DNA from: Beta vulgaris subsp. vulgaris
Taxonomy: Eukaryota; Streptophyta; Magnoliopsida; Caryophyllales; Amaranthaceae
Direction of reading: 5' to 3'
Assembly: GCF_026745355.1 (NCBI RefSeq)
Contig: NC_079207.1
Span: forward strand, 34,148,514-34,212,513
Length of the DNA stretch: 64,000 nt
The position numbers and the translations under genes are program-made. The notes under the pieces were generated by a model. That model saw only the letters and a list, made by a program, of their open reading frames with translations. It did not search any database and had not been told where the DNA came from. This document shows, piece by piece, positions 1-11,655 of the stretch (positions are counted from its first letter, which is position 1; every line of letters begins with the position of its first letter).

Positions 1-11
1 AGGAAGATGAT

Positions 12-1083
12 GTGAGAGAGATTCAGAATAGTTTGAATACGCATAGATTCTTCTTGGAATGGTTGACGTCGATTCATTCATCAGCTGAGAAGATAAAAAT
101 TGGAAAACTGAGTAGGAGTGAAGTTGCGCGCCAAATTGATCCGATTTCGATTCTTCAGATGTCAGATAATGAGGTATTATCTAATTCCTTTGATCACATT
201 GTCAATTCTTGTAATGTGGATTCAAAAGTGAAAATAGAGATGAAGGATGTTCAATCGGAGGTTGATTTCTGGTCATCCTCTATAATCTGTTATGTGTTAG
301 GAGCGAATCCTCCTTCATATGTGATGGAAGAATTTGTAAGGAGGATATGGAGAAATTATGGTGTGGATAAGGTAGTAATGGTGAAATCTGGAATCTACAT
401 TGTGCGATTTACTTCAATGGAGAAGAAGGATCTAGTGTTAAAGGAATCGAATCCTTTCTTTGATAATAAACCGGTGATAGTGAAGGAGTGGATTCCGGAT
501 ATGGAGATTAACAAGGAGCAGTTTGAATGGGTCCCTGTTTGGATTCAACTAAGGCTGGACTTCAAATAGTGGAGTGAGAGATGTCTTGCTCAGATTGTGA
601 GTTCTATTGGACGATTTGTAAAAGTGGACGGAGCAACAGCTAAGAGAGAAAAACTTCAATATGCTCGAGTCTTAGTTGAGATAAAGTTTGGGCAAGATCT
701 ACCTGATCAGATTACTATACTGAACGAGACGAGTTTAGAGATGGTAATTGGAGTTGTTTATGAATGAAAACCTGTTGAATGTTCTGTGTAAGAAAATTGG
801 ACATTCAGATGATGAATGTAATAAGAAGAAAATTCAGAAAGAGTGGAGAATTAAGAAGTATGTGAAACTAGTGGTTGAATCTCAAAAGGATCATGCTCAC
901 AATTTTCAGCCAGTCACTCAGAGAGCTAGGAGTGGAGGGAAGATTGAGTGTCCTATCCATGTTCAAAACTCTTTCACAGCTTTGGAGATTCTGGAGGAGC
1001 AAGTTATGGTGGGTACTATGGCTTGTACTAAGAGTGATACAGATGGATTCAGGGGAAGGGACTCTCCTGATCAGAATGGATAG
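12..1083 (+). pseudogene. LINE A ORF1 (DUF4283 plus zinc knuckle), broken
   Basis: ORF1 of plant L1 elements is a nucleic-acid-binding protein that packages the LINE RNA. Residues about 80-180 of the first open piece (12-569) show the DUF4283 pattern, with FWSSS, YVLGANPPS, RRIWRNYGV, YIVRF and PVIVKEW in order. A TAG after 569 and further breaks follow. The 748-1083 piece carries a damaged zinc knuckle (CKKIGHSDDEC, with the first cysteine pair disturbed by a frameshift). The true start is probably upstream of the window, because LINE B has about 100 more N-terminal residues. The family assignment is firm and the exact ends are not. Confidence 0.85.
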
Positions 1084-1981
1084 TATATTGGTGTGGAATG
1101 TCTAGGGGATCAATTGCTTGTCTAGGCAATTAGAAGTGAAAAAGATCGTCAATAAATGATCCCTTAGAATGATAACTCTCATTGAGACTAAGGTTAAGGC
1201 ACAGAATATGGGTAGTCTGTATAGTCACTTGTTTTCAGGTTGGTGTTTCACATCTAATTCCTCCTATCATCCAGGGGGAAGGATGACACTAGCCTGGAAC
1301 CCTCTCAGTTTCCTGGTCCAGATTGAGTGGATGACTGCTCAAATGGTACATTGCTGGATTAGACCTCATGGTAATAACACAGGATTTTATTGCACTATGA
1401 TATATGCATTTAATAGTGCTTTAGAAAGGGATGTACTATGGAAGGATCTGAGGTTGGTTGTTGTGGTGGACAAGCCTTGGATTGTGGCTGGTGATTTCAA
1501 TTGTGTTCGGAGTAGAGAAGAAAGAGTGGGTAATCTAGTAAGGGAGAGTGAAATGGCTCCTTTTAGAAGCTATCTGGCTCAGTGTCATCTAGAAGATATA
1601 AAATGCTCTGGTTGTTTCTATACTTGGAATAACAAGCAATTGGGACAAGATAGAGTTTACTCAAAGCTGGATAGAGTTTTAGGGAATGAAATGTGGAAGG
1701 AGAAATTTCAGAGTTCAGAAGCTCATTTCCTGCCAGAAGGAATATTTGACCATTCTCCAATACTGATTAAAGCTCATAATCAGGTGGATAATGGTAAGAG
1801 GCCATTTAAGTACTTCCATATGTGGAGTACAGATGATGATTTTGGGTTAAGAATTAGAGAAGCTTGGTCTACTCAGATTACAGGATGTGCAATGTATAGG
1901 GTGGTAAGGAAGATGAAATTGGTTAAGGGAACCTTGAAGCAGTTGAATAAAGATGGATTTCACCAGATTCATGTCCAGTAG
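1074..1981 (+). pseudogene. LINE A ORF2, endonuclease domain
   Basis: This is the APE-type endonuclease that nicks target DNA for target-primed reverse transcription. The region opens with ILVWNVRG, the typical ORF2 start, and a frame break follows before the long open stretch at 1169-1981. Visible motifs are IETKVK (catalytic Glu), VAGDFNCV (Asp/Asn pair), YTWNN and FDHSPILI (the DHSP motif near the C-terminal end). The downstream GCAMYRVVRKMKLVK linker toward the RT also occurs in LINE B. A TAG at 1979-1981 separates it from the RT part. Confidence 0.88.
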
Positions 1982-1990
1982 ACTAGAGCT

Positions 1991-3782
1991 ATGAAGGAGC
2001 TAAAAGAGCTTCAATGTGCTTTGCATCAAGATCATAGAAATAAGAATCTGTTAATGGAAGAAAAAAGAGCTGCTGGGACATATAAAAATTTAGCTGAGAT
2101 GTATCATTCATTCCTGAAACAGAATGCAAGATTAGAATGGATGAGATGTGGGGATGAGAATACTAGAGTATTTATATCAAGCAATCAAAGCCAGAAGACT
2201 CCAGAATACAGTGTATGGTATTACAGATAGTAATGGGAGGTGGGTTGATACTCAGGAGCAGGTGAATGATGCTTTTCTTCACTATTACATTAAATTGTTA
2301 GGTACTGAGAGAACAATAAGAAGGAGAATTCAAGATGTAGTGATACAAGATGGGCCTGTTGTGTTAGAAGAGCAGGGAAGAGTCTTGCTAAGAAGATTCA
2401 CTCCAGAAGAAATAAAGGAAGCAATGTTCTCTATTCCTGGTGACAAGTCACCAGGTCCTGATGGGTATGGCTCTCATTTCTTTAGAGATTCATGGGATAT
2501 AATTGGTGAAGAATGCATAGAGGCTGTTTTAGATTTCTTTAACTCTAAAACAGCTTAATCACACCATCCTAGCTCTTATCCCTAAAGTAAAATGCCCTTA
2601 TAGTGTAACAGAATTTAGGCCAATTGCCTGTTGTAATGTGCTTTACAAGTGCATTACAAAGCTATGATGTACTAGATTGAAATAGATTCTACCTGATATA
2701 ATTGCTCCAAATCAAGGAGCCTTTATTCAGGGGAGATTCATAGCCCATAATATACTGACATGTCAAGATATTGTAAGACAATATCGCAGTAAAATGCTCA
2801 GCCTAGTTGTATCATAAAGATGGACTTGAAGAAGGCATAAGATTCAATTGATTGGGTGTTTCTGGAAGATGTTTTGAGAGCTTTGAACTTCCCTGACGAT
2901 TTCATAAAGCTTATCATGGAATGTGTAACAACACCAAGCTATTCTTTTATGATAAATGTCTCTCTAGTGGGTTTTTTCAAAAGGAAGAAAGGCCTTAGGC
3001 AGGGGGATCCCATATCCCCTCTGCTATTTGTAATACGCATGGAATATTTTTCAAGGACTATGAAACAAGTGGCTGAGAGAACTCTATTTCAGTTTCACCC
3101 TAGATGCTATTGTGTTAGGCTCAACCACTTGTGCTTTGCGGATGATATCATCATGTGTTGTAAAGGAGATTTTGCTTCTGTGTTGAGCTTGCTTCTAGGC
3201 TTCCAGCACTTTTCAGAAGTGTCAGGACTAGAAGTCAATAAATAGAAGTCTGAAATCTATATAGCTGATATGACTCAGGAGGAGACAAGAAGAATTCTAG
3301 ATATGTCTGGTTTCTCACATGGATCACTTCCATTTAAGTACCTAGGGGTACCTATATGCTTTAAAAGAATTTCAGCAAGAGAGTGTGGAGTCCTTGTGGA
3401 GAAAATCACTTAGCATATCAAGCAAGGGTGTTGCTCATCAATTCAGTTTTAATGAGCTTGCATACATACTCGGCCCAGCTGATGATTATTCCAAAGAGAG
3501 TTATGCAGGATATTAATAACATTTGTAGGGCATATCTATCGAGTGGAGTTTACTTTAGTCAAAAGCCTGGTAATGTTAACTGGGAGCATGTTTGTATGCC
3601 CAAAGGTGAAGGTGGTCTTGGTCTGAGGAGAATTATTCAATGGAATGTAGCTGCTCTAGGGAGATATGTTTGGGCAGTTGCTGCTAAGAAAGATAGCCTA
3701 TGGCTCAGATGGATCAATGTAGTCTATGTTAGAAATGTTGACTGGTGGTCCTATGTTCCCTCTCAGGACAGTAGCTGGTACT
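1991..3782 (+). pseudogene. LINE A ORF2, reverse transcriptase domain, cut by the Gypsy insertion
   Basis: Reverse transcriptase fingers and palm are spread over several frames. In order they show IPGDKSPGPDGYG, the NQGAFIQGR-like stretch near 2710, KMDLKKA near 2815, GLRQGDPISPLLF near 2990, and the catalytic CFADDIIMC near 3135. The C-terminal thumb and zf-RVT linker begins around 3390 (VLLINSVLMSLHTY, IPKRVMQDINNICRAYL). Stops at 2557, 2839 and 3241 and frame changes inactivate it. The last codons before 3783 (DSSWYL) are continued after 15644 by the other half of the element. Confidence 0.9.
3778..3782. repeat. Target site duplication of the Gypsy element, left copy
   Basis: GTACT directly precedes the LTR terminus TGTAACACCC. 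The same five bases follow the right LTR at 15640-15644. Removing the element and one copy rejoins the LINE A coding sequence. Confidence 0.95.
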
Positions 3783-4311
3783 TGTAACACCCTCGCCGAC
3801 CCGAACCCTTCCTTATTTGATAAAACTCGGGTTTGGGGGAGAAAATAAATCCACGAGGGTTCGACTCGACGGGTGGTGCTACTGCCTCAATTATCTCCTT
3901 GGAAATAAATGCAAGGCTAAGTTACATCACATCAACTCAAATTCATTAATCATTACAACTAAGTAAATTGTTCATTAAACATTACTAATTAATTAAGTGT
4001 TTCAGAGTTCTAGTGGAAGCTAATCATATGCTAAGTGCATGACAACTCTAAGTGATCTCCCTTTTGTTGCCCCGATCGATCACCCACCTACACAAATACA
4101 TTGAAAAGAGACAAGAGAGACAAACTCCCAAAAATCAGAAAACTGAGTAATTCCAACTCCATCCCGTAAATTACTTAAGTTGAAAATACTTTGTAAAATA
4201 GTAGATTTAATAGTTTTGGAAGTCATAGCACATATACACATATGCATACACTGAATAATCATATCATTAATTCAATTCATCCAGTTATTCAAGCATCGAA
4301 AAGAGAACGCT

Positions 4312-4423
4312 AGTAAGCCGGGGTCAATCCCCTGTAACCACATACTTCAACATAGTAGGCCGGGGAAACCCCCTGTAACCACCTACTTGTAGGCCGGGGA
4401 AACCCCCTGTAACCACCTACGAG
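4312..4423. repeat. Tandem GC-rich subrepeats in the left LTR
   Basis: Three imperfect copies of a block built on GTAGGCCGGGGAAACCCC followed by TGTAACCACCTAC. GGGG and CCCC arms within each copy can pair. The same array is in the right LTR at about 13252-13361, so it predates insertion. Confidence 0.8.
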
Positions 4424-4805
4424 AAATCATAATGGCCATAATAACAGAATCCCTAGTGTGCACACCCCTTCTACTTGGATCACAATAAGATAGAAGGAAG
4501 ACAGTAACAGAATAATCAGCATAGTAACCAGAAAACCTGTAGGGGCCGCTGAACCACTCATACAGGGCAACCTGTTCATCATTTCCCTCCGATATTTCAC
4601 TTTACGTGATTTACATCTTTTAATTAAGTCATCATATAGATCACATACACATTTACGTCATCTTGTTCAATTTAGTGTGAACATATCATAATCCATTCAT
4701 AGGGATTTCAATAACTCATTTCATAAACACAACCGTCACTTGATTTCATTTATCACTTCTAATTCATAATCATTTCATTATCACAAGTTCTTATTTTTCA
4801 TAAAT

Positions 4806-4925
4806 TCCCATAATAATAATAATAACAATAATAATCGTAATAATAAGAATAACGATAGTAATAGTAATGACGATGATAATAACAATAATAGTAATAGTAA
4901 TAATAATAATCATAGTAATATAGTA
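4806..4925. repeat. AAT-rich microsatellite in the left LTR
   Basis: Interrupted AAT/ATA trinucleotide repeat with occasional ACG and AGT units. The right-LTR counterpart at about 13753-13897 is longer by about one internal block, as expected of slippage after insertion. Confidence 0.85.
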
Positions 4926-5119
4926 AGAACAATCATATCGTTATTAAATGACATTATCTGTTTTTAATAACGTTATAGTAAACCTCTTTGTCATATCGTA
5001 CATTGTCCATAGTCATGATTCATAATCGTAATCCATAATCGTTGTTCATTTTGTCATTCGTATTCATAATCCACATTAAGTTGAGAACTCATAATTATAG
5101 TCCATACTTATTAATTTTA

Positions 5120-5501
5120 GGGTTTTTTACATTATACCCTTGTGTTTCTTCAATTTCTACGTTTTACCCCAACTTTTTAGAAATTCTACACGGTACCCTC
5201 AAGCTTACCTTTTTTAATGTACGATGCCCAAAATGCTGATTCTATGTCATTAATTTCATTTATTTTTTAAAATTTATTGGAACTAATTTGACTTATACAT
5301 AGTTTAACCCTTAGAAGGTTATTCACTTATTAGATTCGTTCCACCGGAATAAAAAAAATAGACGAAATTAATGATGTATAATTAGCGGTAGGGGCATTGT
5401 CCGTTGAAAAAGGTAAGTTTAAGGGTACTGTGTGGGATTTTAAAAAGCTTGGGGTACAACGTAGAAATTGAAAAAATACAAGGGTATAACGTAGAAAAAC
5501 C
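5120..5501. mobile_element. 382-bp MITE with long terminal inverted repeats, Mutator-like, inside the left LTR
   Basis: The ends are inverted copies of each other over roughly 110 bp: GGGTTTTTTACATTATACCC at the left, and GTAGAAAAACC reading out at the right. It is flanked by a perfect 10-bp duplication ATTAATTTTA at 5110-5119 and 5502-5511. The right LTR has the empty site (one copy of a near-identical sequence at about 14089-14098). Long TIRs with a 9-10-bp duplication fit a Mutator-type nonautonomous element. It has no coding capacity. Confidence 0.9.
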
Positions 5502-6957
5502 ATTAATTTTATAAGCACATAATAATCACGTAATCAATTCGTTTTACACTAGCGGGATCTATGTTTATATGGACATCGGAGATTACCTCGTGATGCGTGC
5601 CCAAAGCTAAGTTCACGAACGTATTAGCGCTCTTGATAGCCCTTCTCTAAGAAATCGGAGTCTACAATAAATATTAACGAGATCTAAGTTAGTTCCTAAA
5701 TAACCCCTTTTTATAAAATAACAATTTAAATAATTAAAATAACAATTATGTTACTCGTTATTTTATTTTAGAAAATATAGAAAACTAACTTTATGTTACT
5801 CGTTATTTTATGTTAGAAAAATTAGAAAGCTCTTATCAAGTTATAAAGGATTTAAGTCAATTTAAATATACTAACTTAATTAAGTAAGCTAGTTTAGGAA
5901 GGTTATGGTTTTTTTATAAAAAAAAAATAAATTAATAAAAACTAAATAAAAGGAAAGGGCGACTTTACTGATTCAATGAATCAGTTTCATTAACCAAAAG
6001 AAAAAAAAAAGGAACGAAGGAGGGAGAAACAGAGGAGGCACGAAGAGGAGTTTTGTGGGTGCTACTGGCTTTGGCCGGCGATTTCCGGTGGTTTTGGGTG
6101 AAGTCCGGTGAGGGGAGATTGGTGGTCGAGCAGGTAAGGCGGATTTCAGGTGGGTGGCTGGGCGGGGTCATGACGCAAAGTCGGGAGGGTGAAGGGCTGC
6201 GAACGGGGTTTTGGGCCGACGGTTCGTGATAGTGGTGAAATGGTGGTGGTGGTTCGAAGGTGGAGGAGGTTGGTGTTTGGATTGGAATTTTTATTTCTCT
6301 TTTGGAAACTCAATTTCAGAAATTAAAGAGGGAGAGAGATGAATTGAAGCAAACATTTTTTTTTTTTTTGATTGTTTGCTCGAGGATTTTAGTGAGTGGA
6401 GTTCAGTATTTATAGTGAAGGTTGGACAGAAAATTGGAGCTTGGTTAAGGCCATTAATGGTGGATGTGAGACATGAGAGGGCTATGGAGTCAAGCCTGTG
6501 AAAATTTACCCCTAAATCTGATATTGTGGTTGGGAAAATTGAATTTCTACTGACAAAAGTTGAAAATTGATGACCCATTTAACTCATTTACTGCTCAATC
6601 AGAAGAAGAGGAAGGAGGGAGGAAGGTGGTGAAAACTGTTTTCACTTTTTCTTTTTTCTTTTTAATTTTCCTTTTCTTTTGGGCTAAAAAAAAAGTATAT
6701 GGATGGACAACTTGACCAAAGATTCCCACCACCAAAGTAAAGAGTTTAATTAATTTAGAAATGATGAAATGAATAATAAAATAAGTAAATGATTTAATTG
6801 AAACTTGTTAAAATAAATCAAAACTAGATGAAATCATTATTTTAATAAACATAGTTAACAAATAAAATCTCATTATCGTAAAATAATTTTAGGTGGAAAT
6901 AATGTTAAATCTTAATAAATAATAATAAAATAATCTTTGAAAATTCGGGGTTTTACA

Positions 6958-6972
6958 TCAACTCCTCCTTAA
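6958..6972 (-). promoter_or_regulatory. Polypurine tract of the Gypsy element
   Basis: On the minus strand AAGGAGGAGTTGA lies immediately before the 3' LTR start TGTAAAACCCC, where plus-strand DNA synthesis is primed in LTR retrotransposons. Confidence 0.75.
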
Positions 6973-7062
6973 AACAAAGTTCGTCCTTGTACTTTAAAGT
7001 TAGATGTTTAATATTAACGAAACATTATCTTTGCGCTTTGTTAGTATTACATTCAATCCCTC

Positions 7063-8235
7063 TTAAGGAGTTTCGTCCCCAAAACTCAATAATCGTACCT
7101 CATAAAAGAGTTCAGGATAACGCTTTCTCATGTCATCTTCTGTTTCCCAAGTTGCTTCCTCGGTTTGATGATTAGACCATAAAACTTTGACTAACTTTAT
7201 TGTCTTGTTTCGGGTATTTCTCGTCTTGGAATCAAGGATTCTAATAGGACGTTCTTCAAAAGTGAGGGTTTCATCTGATTCAATGGTTTCAGGTTGGATA
7301 ACATGGAAGGGGTCAGAGATGTATTTACGAAGTTGAGACACATGAAAAACATTATGAACTTCGGCTAACACTGTAGGTAAGGCTAACCTATAAGCCACTT
7401 GCCCAATTCTCTCCAATACCTCATAAGGTCCAATATAACAAGGACTTAGCTTTCCTTTCCTACCGAACCTCATTACTCCCTTGGTTGGTGAAACTTTCAG
7501 CAACACTTTCTCTCCAATTGCAAACTCCAAATCTCGTCTCCTTTGATCTGCATACGATTTTTGTCGATCCTGAGCTGCTTTCATGCGCTCTTGAATCAGC
7601 TTCACCTTGTTGATAGTTTCTTCTATCATTTCCGGTCCTAAATTCAACGATTCGTTCACATCGCTCCAACATATAGGACTCCTACATTTTTGTCCATACA
7701 ACGCCTCATAAGGTGCCATTCCTATACTCGAGTGATAATTGTTGTTGTATGAAAACTCAATGTACATCAAATGATCATCCCAATATCCTCCAAAATCCAT
7801 CACGCATGCTCTCAACATGTCCTCCAAGGTCTGAATGTTCTCTCTGTTTGACCATCTGTTGCTGGGTGGAAAGAGTGTGCTGAATTTCAATAGATGTACC
7901 CACGGCTGTTTGAAGCGTTTCCAGAACTTAGATAAGAATCTCGAATCCCTATCCGAAACGATGTCCTTCGGAACACCATGTAGCCTAACTACCTCATTAA
8001 AGTAAGCATCGGCCAACTGTTTCAACGACCAAGTATCCTTCATTGCCACGAATCTTGCCGTCTTAGTCAAACGATCCACTATTACCCATATTGCATTCTT
8101 TTCCGATCTCGTATTCGGTAATCCCATGATGAAATCCATAGAGATAGATTCCCATTTCCATCCTGGCACTTCCAACGGTTGCAATTTTCCTCCAGGCTTC
8201 ATATTTGTATTTTCACCTTCTGGCAGGTTAAACAT
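7063..8235 (-). CDS. Gypsy integrase core with C-terminal chromodomain-like tail
   Basis: This 390-residue open frame is the best preserved part of the Gypsy pol. The integrase core follows the order SMDFIMGLP (first Asp), VIVDRLTKTARF, VSDRDSRF (second Asp) and the region of the catalytic Glu near residue 110, which is locally altered by a frameshift (around 7850-7880). The GPYEVLERIG and VFHVSQLRKY segments are the C-terminal DNA-binding region. The last 70 residues (VKVLWSNHQTEEATWETEDDM) match the chromodomain-like tail that guides chromoviruses to particular chromatin. The zinc-binding HHCC part probably lies upstream in damaged sequence at 8236-8480. Confidence 0.9.
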   Translation of the reverse strand: MFNLPEGENTNMKPGGKLQPLEVPGWKWESISMDFIMGLPNTRSEKNAIWVIVDRLTKTARFVAMKDTWSLKQLADAYFNEVVRLHGVPKDIVSDRDSRFLSKFWKRFKQPWVHLLKFSTLFPPSNRWSNRENIQTLEDMLRACVMDFGGYWDDHLMYIEFSYNNNYHSSIGMAPYEALYGQKCRSPICWSDVNESLNLGPEMIEETINKVKLIQERMKAAQDRQKSYADQRRRDLEFAIGEKVLLKVSPTKGVMRFGRKGKLSPCYIGPYEVLERIGQVAYRLALPTVLAEVHNVFHVSQLRKYISDPFHVIQPETIESDETLTFEERPIRILDSKTRNTRNKTIKLVKVLWSNHQTEEATWETEDDMRKRYPELFYEVRLLSFGDETP

Positions 8236-8486
8236 TTTGCCAGAAGTCGGCTACTTCTTGCTTCATCCTAGGCCACCAAAAGTTTCTTCAAATCCTTATA
8301 AAGCTTATCTCCTCCTGGATGTATAGAATAGGCGAACTATGAGCTTCCCTTAGGATTCTCGTTTGAGTTCCTCGTCTTGTGGCACACACAATCTCGTTTA
8401 TACTTTGCAACGCATTTTCATCGATCTCGAACTCTGGTGCTTGACCACTTTCTTTCATCTCTTTAACTTCTACCACTTTCGGCAGC

Positions 8487-10014
8487 TTATTTCTCTCGAA
8501 TCTCCTCAAATATGTCCGGTCCAACAGTAAGAGCATTCAATTGAGCTTTCACATAACCGGGTTCTACTATTTCCAAATTCAATCTCTTGATCTCCTCACA
8601 CAGATCATTTGCCAAAATCAGCAAGTTTAGCGAATGAGCGCTCTTCCTACTCAACGCATCAGCTACTTTGTTCGCTTTTCCTTCTTGATACACTATTTTC
8701 AAATCATAGTCAATCATAAGCTCTAGCCAACGTCTTTGCCTCATATTCAACTCCTTTTGCGTATACAGATACTTAAATCTTTGATCTGTATAGACTTTAC
8801 ACTGCACTCCATACAAGTAATGTCTCCAAATTTTCAACGCAAACACGATCGCTCCTAACTCCAAGTCATGAGTAGGGTGATTTTGCTCATGCGGTTTGAG
8901 TTGTCTCGACGCATAGGCCACTACTTTGCCATGTTGCATCAAAACACACCCAAACCCTTCTTCGAGGCGTCGCTATAAACTTCAAATGCTTCTACTCCAG
9001 AGGCAATGTCAATACCGGGGCTGTTGTAAGTCTTTTCTTCAACTCTTGAAATGCTTCCTCACACTTATCATCCCAATGAAATTTTGTTGTTTTCTTCATC
9101 AGATTGGTGAGAGGTTGGGCCGTTCTTGAGAAGTCTTTCACGAATCTTCGGTAATATCCGGCTAAACCCAAGAAACTCCTTATTTCAGTGACGTTCTTAG
9201 GTTGAGGCCAATCAGTCACTGCTTGAATCTTCGATGGGTCTACAGAAACGCCTTCCTTTGATATCACATGACCCAAAAATGATACTTTTTCCAACCAAAA
9301 TTCCACTTTGAGAACTTGGCGTACAATTGTTTTCTGAAGAATCTCCAATACTTTCCTCAGCTGAGCCTCATGATCTTCTTTATCCTTCGAGTACACCAAT
9401 ATATCGTCAATGAATACTATCACGAACTTGTCTAGTTATGACTGAAAAGTCCTATTCATGAGATCCATGAAAGTGCTGGCGCATTAGTGAGTCCAAAAGG
9501 CATGACTGTGAACTCATAATGGCCATATCTCGTACGAAAGGCTGTTTTCGGAATGTCCTCTTCAGCAATTCGAATTGGTGATAACCCGATCTCAAATCGA
9601 TCTCTAAAATACTGCTGCACCTTGAAGTTGATCGAACAAATCCTCGATTCTCGGAGGGATATTTATTCTTCACCGTGGCATTATTCAACTCCCTATAATC
9701 GATACACAACCTAAAGATCCATCTTTCTTTCGAACAAATAGTACTGGGGCTCCCCAAGGCGAAACACTAGGTCGAATGTACCCTTTTTCCAACAATTCCT
9801 CCAACTGCACCTTCAATTCTTGCATTTCTGCAAGTGCCATTTGGTACGGAGCCTTAGAGATAGGTCCTGTTCCCGGGGTTAAGTCGATCTTGAAGTTCAC
9901 TTCTCTGACATGCGACATTACAGGTAACTCCTTGGGAAATACCTCCGGAAATTCCTTTACTACCGGAATTTGAGTCAACTCCTCGTTTCCATGCTTACGT
10001 CCCTTACTTGGCAT
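8487..10014 (-). pseudogene. Gypsy reverse transcriptase and RNase H, broken by frameshifts
   Basis: Read from right to left, the RT starts with [17 protein letters not shown] linker residues, then [40 protein letters not shown], the catalytic FIDDILVYS (about 9400-9420) and [10 protein letters not shown]. RNase H follows at 8487-8942 with [15 protein letters not shown], the TDQRFKYL strand (usually TDHKSL, so its catalytic region is altered) and KVADALSRK. The pieces lie in at least four frames, so no full-length polymerase is made. Confidence 0.92.
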
Positions 10015-10460
10015 AGATAGACTGGGTAGCCTTTTCTAAGATAGGTTTGAAGGTTCAGGGCAGAGATTATTTTAACATCAGGCTGGAAGATTATGCCTTT
10101 ATAAGATATCCTATTTCCATTTGGTCCTCTAAGAGATATTTTCTGGTTATGACACTCGATTTTGGCTTTATACTTAGCTAACCAATCCATTCCCAAGATA
10201 ACGTCAAAGTCTTTTAGGTTAAAGGATAAGATCGGCCGGTAATATCATACAGCTATGACTACAGGGATATTTTGGAAGAGAGATTTACAAGAAATAGTTT
10301 CACCTGTGGGCATAGATATATTGGCTCGACAGGACTGGGTAGACTTGAGGGAAACTTTAAACAAAAGTACTAGAAATAAAAGAATGAGACGCTCCTGAAT
10401 CAAAGAGTACATAAGCAGGTTTGAGTTCACGAGAAAAGTACCAGTCACAACTTGGCATCG
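9975..10460 (-). pseudogene. Gypsy aspartic protease
   Basis: The catalytic motif LFDSGASHS is encoded on the minus strand with its DSGA codons at 10390-10401. The downstream flap and core are in another frame and include VILGMDWLAKYKAKIECH (about 10140-10200), the usual DVILGMDWL segment of plant Gypsy proteases. The frame change between the two makes it a pseudogene. Confidence 0.82.
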
Positions 10461-11655
10461 GTGTCAGCTTCGACTCGGCTCATGACATTGATTCGTCCAC
10501 TGGTGTAGCCTCTATGTCATTCCTTCCAAATTTCCATTTCCACTTCCAAAAGAGCGGTTGTTCTGGTTTCCGTTCTGGGTGGCATTTCCTCCACTAGGCG
10601 GTTGTTATTGAAGTTTTGAATTCTGTTTCCACCTCCAATGTTGCCATTATTACTTTTGTTCGCATTCGGTCCATTTTGAGCTTGCTTTTTGGGACAGTTG
10701 AACGATTTGTGACCTACTTCTCCACATTCGAAACATTTGATCCTTTCACCATGACAAGTGAATCCTGGATGGCTCTTGTTACAATTCTTGCAATTAAAGT
10801 TTTTTTGGATCCTATTTCCTTGTTGGGCTTGTCGTCCATAATTCTAATTACTGCGGTTGTTGTAGCGTCCACCATTGTTGTTGTTGGGCCTTTTGTCGTA
10901 CCCTTAGTTGTTGCTGTTGCTAGCAGGTTCCTTTCTTTTATGCCTACTTACCACTTCTCTTTCACGCTGTAGAATTCTCTCTAAGTTTGAGGCCTTAGCA
11001 TACGCCTCCGCGAAAGTAGTTGAGGTACTACCTCCCATTCGAGTCTGAAGATCAAACTTAAGTCCGTCTTCAAACTTCTGAGCTTTAGTTCCCTCATCTG
11101 GAACTACAGTTGGGCAAAAGCAGCATACTCATTAAATTTCTGAGCGTACTCTTACACACTCATGTTATATCTCTGATTGAACCTACTAAACTCATTGTAT
11201 TTCTGCCTACGAATGTGCTCGGGGAAGAATCGAGCCTTAATCGCTACCTTAAACGCTTCCCAGTTAAAGTTCTCTTGAGCTTTAACGATTGGTCATACAC
11301 TTTCCCACCAAGTACCAGCGTCCTCGTGCAAATAAAAGGTCGCTTGGTCTACTTTCTGGGCCTTAGGCGTACCCGTAGCCGTGAAAATCTTTTCGAAATC
11401 TCTTATCCAATTTTCGAGAAATAATGGGTCTTCTCTATCCACAAAGGTTGGTGGTTTCAAAGAGGAAATCTTTTTCGCCATTGCGGCTTGCGGATTGTCT
11501 CCATGGTGGATGTTGTTGAGCTGGTTTTGAAGAACTAAGCCAAAGTTTTGAGCTAGTTGCTCGAGAGTCCTTAGTCGTGCTGCAACTTGATCAGGAGTTT
11601 CGGCCATTTGGTTTTCTTGTCGCCTTGCTCTAGATCGTGTGTCAACTTTTTGCAT
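10461..11655 (-). pseudogene. Gypsy gag (capsid and nucleocapsid)
   Basis: Gag forms the virus-like particle. The start is placed at 11655, giving an intact N-terminal 120 residues that include PPTFVDREDPLFLENWIRDFEKIF and TFYLHEDAGTWWESV, typical of plant Gypsy capsids. The frame then breaks near 11290. Two zinc knuckles survive near 10690-10800: CKNCNKSHPGFTC and CFECGEVGHKSFNC, both CCHC. The asparagine- and glycine-rich linker between nucleocapsid and protease follows. Confidence 0.88.

Larger units (their letters stand above)
1..3782 (+). mobile_element. LINE A (L1-type non-LTR retrotransposon), 5' portion, interrupted by a Gypsy element
   Basis: This is the left part of a plant L1-type LINE that begins before the window. 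ORF1 pieces with a DUF4283-like region and a zinc-knuckle remnant are followed by an endonuclease and a reverse transcriptase. The reading is cut at 3782 by a Gypsy element and resumes at 15645, where the same protein continues. Its ORF1 and ORF2 resemble those of LINE B on the minus strand, so the two belong to one family. Many stops and frameshifts show it is dead. Confidence 0.93.
3783..6957 (-). repeat. Gypsy LTR, left copy (3' LTR of the element)
   Basis: It runs from TGTAACACCC to GGGGTTTTACA and pairs with 12746-15639. It contains three tandem GC-rich subrepeats (4312-4423), an AAT-type microsatellite (about 4806-4925) and a nested MITE (5120-5501) that accounts for most of its extra length. 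It is also missing about 100 bp that the right LTR has near 14330-14465. Small open frames inside it have no family features. Confidence 0.95.

Noticed and set aside
4080..4262. 60-residue frame repeated in both Gypsy LTRs (also 12994-13224)
   Set aside because: It is shared only because the LTRs are copies. It changes frame between copies and has no recognisable domain.
5965..6578. Minus-strand frames in the left LTR
   Set aside because: They are broken by changes in the matching right LTR and are low complexity. They are more likely LTR leader sequence.
10616..11424. Plus-strand frames opposite the Gypsy gag
   Set aside because: They are antisense to gag and its zinc knuckles, with no family features.
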